The notes under the pieces are model-generated. The model worked only from the letters and a program-made list of their open reading frames with translations, made no database searches and was not told the origin of the DNA. From Cymbomonas tetramitiformis (lineage: Eukaryota > Chlorophyta > Pyramimonadophyceae > Pyramimonadales > Pyramimonadaceae), in assembly GCA_001247695.2 (NCBI GenBank), contig LGRX02014126.1, forward strand, positions 1-64,000: a stretch of DNA of 64,000 nucleotides, given 5' to 3'. A program made the position numbers and the translations under genes. This document shows positions 10,432-20,507 of the stretch, piece by piece. The stretch's first letter is position 1; every line of letters starts with the position of its first letter.

Positions 10432-10946
10432 TGAAATTGAATGTAGATGTGAGAGTCTGAGACTTTGAATCGTCATCATCGTCGTCATCGTCGATCGTGC
10501 TCGCATGACGCGTCGATCCGATGTGACTTCTGAACGGCAGGGAAAGTTTTTGAACACTTCGATTTTTCTGAACGGTAAAGTTCAAACTCACGTCATTGCT
10601 CTCTTCACAGTTCGCCGTCAGCAGTGTTGCAGCAGCCTCGCCAGTGAGTTGCGCGAGTTGTGATATTTTTAATTCTCACAGGTTGCAATATGGCATTGGT
10701 TTGCAGTGCATGTTTTGGTTATGCGTGTGTATTATTTTGTGTGTGCTTCGCGCGCTCGTACTTGGCATGCGTGAAACTTTGACTAGGAGTGAACGGGAAA
10801 TTCCCGCGAGTCCTTTGCACTCGAAATAGTTGGTTCAAATCCAACTCACTCCACATCCCCCTGTTACTTTCCTTTGCTTCTTTCGTTGACGACTGCTAAT
10901 TTCTTTCTTCTTTACTAAACGTTAGTTGGTTGGTTTCGTTTTTCAG

Positions 10947-11369
10947 ATCCGCTGAAAACGTTGGCGTGGCGAAGTCATATTAGGTTTTCATCTCGCGTTC
11001 ATATTCGCATTTATTTGAGGTTGCTCGGTTGTTAATTATGTTTTCAATAAAGGTTTGTTTTTGCTTTTCCGCTTTTTACTAAGTGTTGGCTCTTTACTTT
11101 CCTTTTCAGATTGGCTGTTTTCGAGCAAGGCGAAATTGAGGAAATCGACCGCCTCGAGTACAACGTCAACTTCAAGCATCCCTTCAAACATTCTAGGTTG
11201 ATAAGTCCTTTATGTTTTCAATAGAATATTCTTTTGTGCATTTCCGTTTTTTTACTAAGTGTTGGCTGTTTACTTTCCTTTTTAGATCGGTTGTTTTGGA
11301 GCAAAGCGAGATGGAGAAAATCGACCGCCCCGAGTACAACGTCAACTTCAAGCATCCCGTCAATTTTAG
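10947..11369 (+). CDS. Gene fragment with tandemly duplicated mini-exons
   Basis: Two exon-like segments, 11110-11196 (87 bp) and 11286-11369 (84 bp), are each preceded by TTTACTTTCC-type pyrimidine tracts ending in AG and followed by a GT donor (GTTGATAAG, GTTGGCATC). Both start with a single A and end with AG, so they are symmetric and the frame is kept when spliced together. They encode similar peptides (both with EIDR/KIDR, then EYNVNFKHP). A shorter, degraded unit may occur at 10947-10983, and an upstream exon may lie near 10600-10660. I do not recognise the family. No downstream exon is evident before the satellite at 11.6 kb, so this may be a broken gene. Confidence 0.4.
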
Positions 11370-11559
11370 GTTGGCATCTTGTAAATAGAAAGTGCACGAG
11401 TAGAACACTATTTTGTGTATTGGTAAATTTGATGTAAATTTGATAGTCCCATTCGTATTTCTTTGTGCCTAGCTAGATACATGTCAATCGTAGTAAAGAT
11501 GCTCGAGTGTTCCCTACTACTGTATTCTTATTTTGTTTATCTCGCATAGCATACGCATA

Positions 11560-12240
11560 GTGGATACATAGTAAACACACTGCATGTTGCAAATGTGCAA
11601 TATGTATGTTATAGGTCTATAGTATATTTGACATAGGCAACTTTTATTTCAATACATATGCGATATGTCCACAGTATATATATAGCATATCGAATTTGCT
11701 TGTTCAATACGTATGCAATAGGTCCGCAATATATATACAACATATTGAATGTTCCGTTTCAGTACATATGCAATAGGTCCGCAATATATATACAACATAT
11801 TGAATTTGCATATTCAATACGTATGCAATAGGTCCGCAGTATGTATCCAACATACTGAATGTTCCGTTTCAATACATATGCAATAGGTCCGCAATATATA
11901 TACAACATATTGAATTTGTATGTTCAATACGTATGCAATATGTCCGCGGTATGTATCCAACATACTGAATGTTCCGTTTCAATACATATGCAATATGTCC
12001 GCAATATATGTACAACATATTGAATTTGCATGTTCAATACGTATGCAGTAGGTCCGCGGTGTGTATCCAACATATTGAATGTTGACTTACAATATGTATA
12101 CAATATGTGAGCAATATGTCTGCAACATGCCTTCATAGTGTTTGCGACATGCATGGTGCATGTCTCCAACCCTATACTACACATGTGTTGAAGGCATATT
12201 GAAATAACTCTCTGCATCAGAACTTCAATATGTCTCCAAT
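11560..12240. repeat. AT-rich satellite, about 55-bp unit in about 110-bp dimers
   Basis: From about 11649 to 12085 the phrase TTCAATAC(A/G)TATGCAATA recurs every 53-56 bp, with alternating unit types: one ends ATATTGAATTTGC, the other ACTGAATGTTCCG. The result is a dimer of about 110 bp. More degenerate related words continue to about 12400. The words match the intron contents of the PHD gene. Confidence 0.85.
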
Positions 12241-12423
12241 ACGTGAGGGCTCATTCTAATACTATGTTGCACACATGTTGGAGCGCTTGCAGGCATATTG
12301 CACACATATTGTAACATTTTTTATTGTATTGAACATTTATTGTCAATACGCGTGCAATATGCCTGCAATATGTGTTCAATACGATGTATTGCACGCGTCC
12401 AGAAACGTAGGGACACTTGAGGT

Positions 12424-13010
12424 TCAGCAGCCATGCAAGACACAGCGACAGCGTTTATGGTCATATCCTGGGCTATCCTGGTGATGTCCTGGTGAAGCGA
12501 AACACTGGATGGTAAAGCCAGGGACGGATTTATCCGTACTGGTACGCCTGAAGGCGTAGAGCGGAACCAGGGTCTCAGTGTTCATTATTGCGACAGCGTT
12601 TATGATGCTATTCTGGACTGTTCTGGGAGACGGCATCCTGATGGAGCGAAACACCGGATGGTAAAGCCAGGAACGGATTTATCCGTACTGGTGCGCCTGA
12701 AGGCGTAGAGCGAAACGGGATTTTCAGTGCTTATTATTACGACAGCGTTCATTGTGGCATTCTGGCTTATTCTGGGAGATAGCATCCTGCTGGAGCAGGG
12801 CACTGGCCAGTGAGACCAGGAGCAAAATTATCTGTGCTGGCGAATTTGAAGGAGTGGAGCAGAACAGGGGTCACATCACCCACGAGACTCACCACCTCCT
12901 TTATGAGCGAGTATGGCCTTGTAGTGACTGCTACTTAGAGCGAAGCACTAAAAGGTGAGGCCAGGGACGGATTCATCCGTACTGGTAAGCTTGGAAGTGT
13001 GGAGTGAAAA
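12424..13010 (+). ncRNA. Gypsy B1 leader: four tandem units with a covarying hairpin
   Basis: Units of 145-149 bp each carry a hairpin with constant outer halves CCAGG(G/A) and ACTGG and an inner stem ACGGAT/ATCCGT, at 12518-12542, 12667-12691, 12816-12840 (degenerate) and 12961-12985. The first two are followed by a further perfect or near-perfect hairpin, TACGCC-TGAA-GGCGTA (12543-12558) and its variant (12692-12707). The gag frame of element B1 begins shortly downstream, so this is a 5' leader. A packaging signal, ribozyme or translation element is possible; none is demonstrated. Confidence 0.6.
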
Positions 13011-13059
13011 GGGCTTTCACCTTGGCACCTTCCCACTACCGGGAAATCAGCAACGGAGT

Positions 13060-14243
13060 CGACTACTGACCTCCAGAAGCAGCAACGAGCCGAGAGACGT
13101 ACCCAGAAAGCGGCACGGGTGAGCCAGCATTTTCCCGATCTGGAAGAACAGTCAGCAGCCGGCGGAGGACAGCCCGAGGCTGAAGCCCGGGAGCCTACGG
13201 TGATATTTGAGGAAGAGATGGACTACAGCGACTCCACTCGCCTTTCCCTTGCTTGGCACTTTGCCCACATATACGGGCACCAAGGAAGAAGACCGGCCGA
13301 AGTTCTTGAGGGACTTCGCCCTCATGTGCGAAAACTTCAGGCGCCAGCACAACGCCAACATCAGGAAGAGGCTCAGGTCCGTGACGAACGCCAGTCTCAC
13401 TGAAGAGCAAAAGAAAGCCCTGAGGGATACACCTCCTGACTGGGAGACACTGTCAGTGGGACATCGTCCCCGCGTGTTTAGATGGCGAGAACTCACCAGC
13501 GCTCAGCTGGTGGCGTGAGAATTATGAAAGCGGGGGCGTAGTGGCTTCAAACATGGATAGGGTGCTCAAGGACACCAGCGTACATGGCTCACTCGAGGGT
13601 TCCATCCCATGTGCTAGGCCCCCCTTCAATGAGATGATAGCTGGCGCAACGTGGGTGATCGCGAGGCCAGCAACAGCCCAGGACGCTCAAGGAGAAGTTT
13701 CCAACGAGTATCAAACTAATGGAACCTCGCTGAAGGGGTTGACGGGGCAAGATGGCACCCATGACACGCAGTACTTCTACGCCCTCAGGGGCTTCATTGC
13801 TGCGCTTGACAAAAAGTTCATGATGAAGGGGACTCAGGAGAAAGTTGATCTCTTGACCCAGAAGCCCCAAGAACTGGGGCAAGATGGGCTAACATATATG
13901 AAAATGTGTCAACGCAGGGAGATGCAGCTTAACACTGGGAAAGTGGTGAGCGACGAGGCTTTGCGCACCTTCATCGAGGATTGCGTCGAGAATCTCCGCA
14001 TCAAGATCTTCCAGACACGAGTAAAAGAACAGCTGAGGGCTCAGTACCCACCACCCAACCGGGGGACCTGGAAGAACCTGGAGGCTATCATCGAGGTTCA
14101 GGACAAGCTCAAAAACGACGCGGAGTCCTGGATCCTCACCTTCCTGCAGGAGATCACCAGGCGGTGCGGCTGCCAGTATTCCACCTGTGAAGCCCGGCAG
14201 CATGGCCTCGACCTCAAGGCCATAAAAAACTCGATCAGGAAGA
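13060..14243 (+). pseudogene. Gypsy B1 gag, N-terminal and capsid part, frameshifted
   Basis: Three consecutive frames (about 13060-13240, 13240-13518 and 13541-14243) align segment by segment with the gag of element B2 at 47313-48560. Shared blocks include the basic start (QRAERRTQKAARV against REARRLARERSTQRR), the TSLKGLTGQDGT / TSTKGLTGVDGT block and EAIIEVQDKLKND / EIIVEVQDKLKND. The frame changes near 13240 and 13530 show this copy is dead. In retrotransposons, gag forms the particle that packages element RNA. The C-terminal zinc knuckle follows after the MITE at 14246. Orientation and spacing tie it to the hairpin leader just upstream. Confidence 0.75.
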
Positions 14244-14245
14244 TA

Positions 14246-14413
14246 CAGTAAACACTCGATTTTAAGAAAACAGGAATTTTAGGTCAGCCTAGCAACATTC
14301 TTATTTATATAGAGATCTTAAATATGGAGTGTTATGTGTTAAATATTGTGAAGAAATCAAGAAAGCTGGCTACTTTCTTATTGGCGGGTTTTCTTATTAC
14401 TGAGTGATTACTG
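14246..14413. mobile_element. 168-bp MITE (Tc1/mariner type) in B1 gag
   Basis: The ends are inverted, CAGTAAACACTC... and ...GAGTGATTACTG, and the element is flanked by TA on both sides (14244-14245, 14414-14415). Removing it with one TA rejoins the gag frame exactly (…IRKI then EPAVDGQ…). The TA duplication and CAGT-type ends fit Tc1/mariner-like MITEs. Relatives by end sequence lie at 37011-37539 and 60868-61348. No coding capacity. Confidence 0.75.
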
Positions 14414-14415
14414 TA

Positions 14416-16137
14416 GAGCCAGCCGTGGACGGGCAGGCAGGCGACCCTGAGACCAGCAAGAAGGCGAACGCATCGCCTTCTAAAAAAATGAAGAAGGAGG
14501 TGAATGTCGCAGGGAGAGCCAAAAAGCCTGCGTACAACAACACACCTCCGCCAGCAGAGGGCAGTCGTACCAACGACAAGCCCAAGTGTGTGCGCTGCTT
14601 CGGAGGAGGCTGACATGAGTCCAGTCCCGAGCAGTGCAAAAGTGGCTACAAGCACGTCAAGATGCCAGCGGGATACCACGAGAGCAGGCTCGGCTCCAGC
14701 AAATGGTGGGATGCTGAGAACGCCGCCATACGGATGTACAACTTGAAGAACCGCTTCAAGAACTCCGAGTGGGGCATCCTGGTGACCGACTGGCAGCAGC
14801 TGTCCAACGACGAGAAGGACAAGTACCGTGCCAAACCGCCGCCAGCGGACAAGCAGAAGAGCCCAACTGGTAATTCAGACGCACTGAAGGCTGAGTATCA
14901 GGGCATGGTGGCTGCCCGAAAGACTGCCAGCCGTGCTGGCAGTGTGAAGTCGCAGGTGCTCTCCGAGGACGAAGGTTCGGACGAGGAGCTGGTCGCCTCG
15001 AACGTCGCAGAAAGGGAGATGTACATCTCAGACGCGCACGAGGTGAACCACCGCGAGATCGCTGGACCAGGGTTGCCATCCGGCTCTTCAGTCAGCGTGC
15101 TCTCAGCACTGGCTGAAGAAATGGGCGAGGAGGTGCTCTCCGACGCGCTCAGCACCCTAGGCTTGGGGGGACTCCCCGAAGCACTGAACACGGGGGGCGA
15201 GCCCGAAGTCATGGCTGCACCGGCAGTAGCGCTGGGCAGCACTCACCACATGAGGGGGTTCCCAGTGAAGACACCCGAGGAGTACGAGGCTGAAGCACAG
15301 GTGCCTTTGGCGCCGGCAGCGGACGAGATGCAGAGGAAGGTGCAGCTCATGGCCTCTGTGATCAAGAGTCTGGGCGCGGCCTTCCGTAAGCTGGCTGCTG
15401 GGCTCGTAGCGGAGGGCAGGATAACAGTCCCCAGGGGTGTGGAGACTTTGGTAGAGCTGGCTGAGACCGGTCAGCTCCCCATGCCAACAGCCTTAGCAGC
15501 AGACCGTCAGAGCAACGGCGAAGTTAATGGTGATGACGACGAAGACGACGACTGCCCGGGAATGGAGTCTGGTGATGCCGGTGACGACGAAGGTGATGAC
15601 TGCCCGGGGATGGAGTCCGGGGATGACAGCGACGAGGAAGAGATCCCTTTGGACGAGATGCCGGAGGACATGGTGGATCAGCCTAGGAAAGAAAGAGTTA
15701 CTGTGCGCGTCACCGCAGCGGCAGCTACAATCCAGGACAAGTTCGGGGTGACGGACTTCAGTGGGAGGGGTGAGCTACACGCGGGGACCATGGAGGCCAA
15801 GGCCTACGAGCTACTGAAAACTAAGATGCTCAGTGGCCTCACAGAGGAACAGCTCACAGCCATGGCGCAGGTTCAGCCCGTGTGCAAGCTCCTGAACGAG
15901 ACGCTGGCGCAAGGGATGGCCCTCGTGGCCTCTGGTGGGTTGCTCATGTTGTACAAGGCCCTGCTCCTAGACACCGGAGCCAACTGCAACATCATCCCCA
16001 TCCGAACGGTCAACCAGCTCGGCCTGACCATCTTTGATGCGGAGACAGGGGCCAGGGTGGCCAGGTGCGACGGCAGCCCCGCGGAGTTCACCAAGTACTG
16101 CTACGTGGACGTCATCCTCGCTGCAGGCACTCCCTAC
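14416..16137 (+). pseudogene. Gypsy B1 gag C-terminus, zinc knuckle and aspartic protease start
   Basis: Continues B1 gag after the MITE. A Lys-rich stretch leads to a zinc-knuckle relic (CVRC...H...C) interrupted by a stop near 14611. A 490-residue frame from 14662 then matches B2 (48936-50160), with acidic repeats (DDCPGMESGD twice, about 15550-15630) and the retroviral-type protease active site LLDTGANCNII near 15967. The protease would mature the polyprotein. The frame is cut at 16138-16142 by insertion of element A1 and resumes at 29990. The last 40 residues of the long open frame run into the A1 LTR and are not part of the protein. Confidence 0.75.
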
Positions 16138-16142
16138 ATTAC

Positions 16143-17349
16143 TGTACCAGGCACACTCCTGATAACTTATACATATTTATCTCTTTATTTTCCTTTCTTT
16201 TCTTTTATCTTCTTTCTTTTCTTTTTATGTTTTCTATTGTTTTTGGTGTATCACATAGGCTTCTAGCCTTATATTCCACTGTTTATTTGCATGACATATA
16301 CTGGCTACACAGCCTAGCAATACTATCACTTTTCGATATAATGCATGGTCGCAAACCTATAACATCTATATCATTATGTTCAGTCTTGGCATCATGCCCA
16401 ATCCTAACACGTAAAACTTGTACAATTCTTTCACTTGGTCAACACTAACTGAGGTCCACTTTTCCAAGCTTCCCTTTCAACATGTTGCTCTCTAACAATC
16501 ACTGGCAGGATTCCTGTATTGACATCTGCCATTGACCAATCACGTGTACATATATGCCTGATTCTGGTACGCCTCCACCAATCATCAGGCAGATCATGAT
16601 ACTCTTGTATTGCCATTGCAGATCTTTTTTCTGGAATCCACCAGATCCTCAATATAATTATTGTCATTGCAGATCTTCTCCTGAAATCTGCCTTGTCATC
16701 AATTATTTCTTCCCCATTTGTACCATGAATCATTTCATTACAGATCTTCTCCTGAAATTATTCTTTGTCATCGATTATTTTCCCCACTCGCTCACTTATG
16801 CGAATATCCGATAATTCCCCATTATTCGCGAGTGGGGCATACGCCTCGGGGCATACCCATGGGGCATACGCCTCGGGGCATACCCATGGGGCATACGCCT
16901 CGGGGCATACCCATGGGGCATACGCCTCGGGGCATACCCATGGGGCATACGCCTCGGGGCATACCCATGGGGCATACGCCTCGGGGCATACCCATGGGGC
17001 ATACGCCTCGGGGCATACCCATGGGGCATACGCCTCGGGGCATACCCATGGGGCATACGCCTCGGGGCATACCCATACCCATGGGGCATACGCCTCGGGG
17101 CATACCCATGGGGCATACGCCTCGGGGCATACCCATGGGGCATACGCCTCGGGGCATACCCATGGGGCATACGCCTCGGGGCATACCCATGGGGCATACG
17201 CCTCGGGGCATACCCATGGGGCATACGCCTCGGGGCATACCCATGGGGCATACGCCTCGGGGCATACCCATGGGGCATACGCCTCGGGGCATACCCATGG
17301 GGCATACGCCTTGGGGCATAGCCCTGAGCTGTCCGTGCCTCCCGGTACA
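16143..17349 (-). repeat. 3' LTR of element A1
   Basis: In element orientation it starts TGTACCGGGAGGC at 17349, directly after a polypurine tract, and ends GTGCCTGGTACA at 16143, with imperfect inverted termini. About 690 bp at the low-coordinate side are AT-rich; the other side is dominated by the tandem array at 16834-17320. The partner LTR at 29989 retains only about 200 bp. Open frames crossing it on both strands are repeat artefacts. Confidence 0.8.
16834..17320. repeat. 26-bp tandem array in the A1 LTR
   Basis: About 18 near-perfect copies of a 26-bp unit, GGGGCATACGCCTCGG followed by GGCATACCCAT. One unit has an extra ACCCAT near 17070-17080. Because 26 is not a multiple of three but the unit lacks stops, all frames stay open on both strands and give artefact proteins (for example GHTPRGIPM repeats). 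The same unit occurs in fewer, degenerate copies at 29786-29960. Confidence 0.95.
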
Positions 17350-17366
17350 ACTCCTCCCCCCTCAAG
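17350..17366 (-). promoter_or_regulatory. Polypurine tract of element A1
   Basis: On the minus strand CTTGAGGGGGGAGGAGT immediately precedes the LTR start TGTACCGGG. This is the expected position and composition of the plus-strand DNA primer of an LTR retrotransposon and fixes both element orientation and LTR edge. Confidence 0.75.
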
Positions 17367-17372
17367 AGCGGC

Positions 17373-18260
17373 CTATCTCCCGATGCCGCTCCCGGTGTCG
17401 TCAGGTATCAAACTCCCCGAACTGAAGATGGTGGAAGAGATGACGCAACAGCGGAGCCGGTACTGGGTACACGGCGTGAGCATCTCGCGCTCCTGGTTGC
17501 TGTGAAGACGATGGTCCAAGCTGAGCAGTTTCAGGGTGCCCTCCGGTGGCCCATTTGCATGCGCAAGGTGTCCGCGAGGTGCACTCCAGCAATGGCGTTG
17601 GTGGAGGTGAGCTAGTCCAGATACACGTTGGTTTACGATATCGCTCCCCATACTTACAGTAGGTGCAAAAAGAGGCTGTGGCAGTTCACGAACCACTGAC
17701 CGCAACCGCAGCGCATTCGGGTATCTTCCTTCAGGATTTTCAAGAAACCAGTGCTTGGGCTTCAAGTACTCAATAGCATCCAGGGTGCATTTCACACTCT
17801 TGTCTGCTCCTTCCAGATCAGGAGGTCCTCCCGTAGTGCGCGCTTGACTGTACTGGGTACATGGAGGGCTGGCCCAGATGACATCAAAGAATCCCGGTGG
17901 GTACTGAGTGGGGTCCCAGTCCTCCATTGATGCGAGATGGTCGGGTTGCCATCGTGGGTCGTTGTCGAGCGTAACCACCGAGGCAGACGGAAAGCACTTT
18001 GCAAACTCTCTTTCCACCGATCCGGTTCCGCTGAACAACACCAAGATTCTCACTGGCCGGGTCTTTCGCTCTTCAAGGTCGGTGATCACCACTAGCTCTC
18101 CGTTCTCCAAGATTTCCACCCGCTCCCACGGCAGACAGAAGTCTTCCGGTGGAGAATCCACTTCCGGGACGTCACATTGATGTTCCATTAGCTGGGATAA
18201 AGTGACACCAAGGTGAACGGGCTGTCGCTGTTGACGTTGATTGACGTCGGCCGTGCTCAA
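17373..18260 (-). pseudogene. Element A1 C5-cytosine DNA methyltransferase, C-terminus frameshifted
   Basis: The frame carries cytosine-C5 methyltransferase motifs in order: motif I RILVLFSGTGSVEREF (SAM binding), FDVIWASPPCTQYSQA with the catalytic Pro-Cys of motif IV, and HWFLENPEG as motif VI. After about 17640 the frame shifts: an AHLHQRHCW-like stretch and then CTSRTPCACKWATGGHP in another frame (17401-17592) match the intact A2 copy at 40603-41367, so the target-recognition and C-terminal part is broken. It follows the chromodomain region and is the last coding unit before the polypurine tract. The enzyme class methylates cytosine in DNA; the sequence specificity cannot be read. Confidence 0.8.
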
Positions 18261-19894
18261 CGGACTTCAGCATGTCCGCCTGCATGCCCAACCGCCGTGC
18301 CTCGAACTCCTTGAGCTGCTGATTCTCCCCGCCTCTGTCCATCTTGTCTCTGGAGCGCCACTGGTCGTGAGCTGCCGAGTAGCCCGTCCAGCGTACCTAC
18401 CATTACCGGGTCAGGTACAGGCAGTTGTGCTCGAGATGCAAACTCATCCATGCCGGAAACGTATGGCTTCAGGCGGTGCTGTGCAAACACTTCGTGAATG
18501 CGCCAATGCGGTGGTAGAGCCAACCGATAAGCCACCGGTGCCCCGCGGTCCGCCTCCGCCAGCTCCGCCTGCAAATCGCTGTAGAAGCACTCCACGACAG
18601 TTACAGGTCCGTGCCAACGCTTGCCGAGCTTCCGGCACAGCGCACGGTCCATCACCTTCTCCGTCAGGTGACGAGCCTCGATCCATACCAGATCCCCCAC
18701 TGCGTACCTATGCTGCTTGTGACGCCGGTCGAACTGCTCCCGCTGGCGCTGCTGAGCCAACTCAAGGCGGCCACGCTCGTCCCGCAACTGCGCCGAAAAC
18801 TTCACAGCCATTTCATGGGCGGTACCCACCCCCCCTTTTCGTCGCGCAGAGTCAGGGAGAGTCGCAGCCTCCAGGAACATGTCCAGCTGAGACATCGGAG
18901 ACACCCCGTAGCATAGCTCAAAGGGAGTGAATCCTGTGACGTCACTGCGCGAGCCGTTGATAGCAAACTCCACGTTTGTCATGTAGAGGTCCCAGTCATC
19001 CGGATTGGCACCCACGAACGAGCGCAACATGTCCTCGACCACCCTGTTGGTGTGTTCCGCCTGCCCGTCTGAACGAGGGTTGTACGGAGTGGTAGAAGCC
19101 ACCCGCACCCCCATAAGTCTCATTAGCTTACGCCAGAACGAGTCTTGGAACCTGGGGTCACGGTCACATACAATCTTCATGGGGGCTCCATGCTGCCTCC
19201 GGACCACGTCGAAGTAGATGCGGGCTACCGTCTGCGCAGAGCTGTCCCCGAAGTTCATGGGCTCAAGGTGTACCATTTTGCTCAGCTTGCACGTAAAGGT
19301 GACGAAGGCGTCATTCCCCTGGGCGGTGAGCGGCAACCCTGTGACGAAGTCCACGCTCACATCTTGCCAGTTACGTTGAGGAATAGCGTGCGGATTCAAC
19401 AATCCATCGGGGTAGGATGCCCGGGGACGAACTGCTTGACACGTAGGGCATGAGGCCACCCATCCTGCCACGTCTTCGGAGGCATTTTCCCACCAGAACC
19501 TGCGTAGAACTCTTTCCAGCGTTTTCTCCCGGCCAGTGTGACCTGCAGTGGTGGAGTCGTGGGCATCCTTGAAGACCACCTCTCGCAAGGGAGAGTCTTC
19601 GCCGAGGACCAACTGGTACCGTCCCGCGGCTACACGCCACAGTACGTTCCCGACGATGCGGAAGTCCCTCGTGGCATGGTGCGGAGCCGCAAGGATGTCA
19701 TCCCGCAGCTGCTGAAGGGGACCGGCACGTGCGTACTCATCGTGCAGGGACTCCAGGAATGTAACGTCCGTGGGGAGGCTCGAAGCATCGCGGGTCTTAG
19801 CAGCCTTACCCTGTCGCACTATCGGGGGCGCCACTCGGGGATGCCGCACTCTCGGCGTTAGCTGTCGGGTGGGGGGAGCATGCACCACCAGCAC
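18257..19894 (-). CDS. Element A1 integrase with C-terminal chromodomain remnant
   Basis: The frame of about 545 residues has the zinc-binding HHCC region (HDSTTAGHTGREKT...CPTCQ, about 19490-19370 region), the DDE core (DVSVDFVTGLP; IVCDRDPRFQD; DGQAEHTNRVVED) and the basic C-terminal domain (FDRRHKQHRYAVGDLVW...HWRIHEVFAQHRLKPY). It inserts element cDNA into chromosomes. The frame is joined to the adenine methyltransferase upstream with a frameshift near 19870. Toward its end, another frame (about 18400-18260) reads VRWTGYSAAHDQWRSRDK, the second half of a chromodomain, whose first half is missing compared with A2; the last residues of this frame are therefore out of frame. Confidence 0.85.
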   Translation of the reverse strand: MLVVHAPPTRQLTPRVRHPRVAPPIVRQGKAAKTRDASSLPTDVTFLESLHDEYARAGPLQQLRDDILAAPHHATRDFRIVGNVLWRVAAGRYQLVLGEDSPLREVVFKDAHDSTTAGHTGREKTLERVLRRFWWENASEDVAGWVASCPTCQAVRPRASYPDGLLNPHAIPQRNWQDVSVDFVTGLPLTAQGNDAFVTFTCKLSKMVHLEPMNFGDSSAQTVARIYFDVVRRQHGAPMKIVCDRDPRFQDSFWRKLMRLMGVRVASTTPYNPRSDGQAEHTNRVVEDMLRSFVGANPDDWDLYMTNVEFAINGSRSDVTGFTPFELCYGVSPMSQLDMFLEAATLPDSARRKGGVGTAHEMAVKFSAQLRDERGRLELAQQRQREQFDRRHKQHRYAVGDLVWIEARHLTEKVMDRALCRKLGKRWHGPVTVVECFYSDLQAELAEADRGAPVAYRLALPPHWRIHEVFAQHRLKPYVSGMDEFASRAQLPVPDPVMVGTLDGLLGSSRPVALQRQDGQRRGESAAQGVRGTAVGHAGGHAEVR

Positions 19895-20500
19895 GGGCCA
19901 CGGAAGGTCGTGGAGTCATGAGTAGGTATCACTTCCACCAGCCTCATACCAGCCATCCTGAAGAGTCGCCTCCATTGAGGCATGCGAGCCTGGATGTCCG
20001 GTAGAAGGAACACTGCCGAGGTATGCGCGGGGTCTTGCCGCCATTCATCTACATACTTGCGCAACACTGCCTCGATGGAGATATGACTGCTGGAGTATGG
20101 GGGATTACACCAGACGTGCTTTCCCCTCCACTGCTGTCGCAGACAATCAGTCCAGTATGCGTCTACTTGACGGTTCCGTCCACCCAGGTCACAACACGCG
20201 TCAACATCGAAGCTGCCGAACTGTCGTTGGAGGCGCTCAAAGACCTCCTTGCGCACCTTCCAATCCTGCCGATCGGCTGGCTGTTTGGTGGCTCGACCAG
20301 ACGGCTGAGCTGGCTGCTTAGGACCTCGGAAATCCGTAGCAGGCGGTGTCGAGGTTTTCGGCTTGGTGGAAGGAGTCGTCGTAGCAGTGGTTTGTCGCAG
20401 CCGAGCACTACGGCGCAACACTGGATCGGTTCCCGGGGTGCTCGCTTCCTGCCGGCGCTTTCCAGATTCGGACAAATCAGTGAAGTAGTCGGTGGGAGCT
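19858..20500 (-). CDS. Element A1 Dam/phage-type DNA N6-adenine methyltransferase domain
   Basis: After a basic, Thr-rich linker (SARLRQTTATTT), residues corresponding to about 20290-19870 read FGSFDVDACCDLGG, then TDCLRQQWRGKHVWCNPPYS and TSAVFLLPDI. The NPPY tetrad is motif IV of amino-methyltransferases, and the whole pattern fits the phage N6-adenine methyltransferase (Dam, Pfam DNA_N6_adenine MTase) family. It should transfer methyl from SAM to adenine N6. It sits between the RNase H/linker and integrase, as in A2 (38049 onward), so it is part of the element. The frame is lost near 19870 by an indel. A dead or DNA-binding-only domain cannot be excluded. Confidence 0.8.
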
Positions 20501-20507
20501 CGCAGCA

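Noticed and set aside
16834..17320. CRISPR-like regular direct repeats
   Set aside because: Units are contiguous with no unique spacers and no cas genes; this is a eukaryotic LTR minisatellite.
16718..17505. Long open frames on both strands with GHTPRGIPM, GAYASGHTH and GYAPRRMPH repeats
   Set aside because: They are translations of the stop-free 26-bp LTR array; all frames are open on both strands and the array lies in an LTR, so no gene is called.
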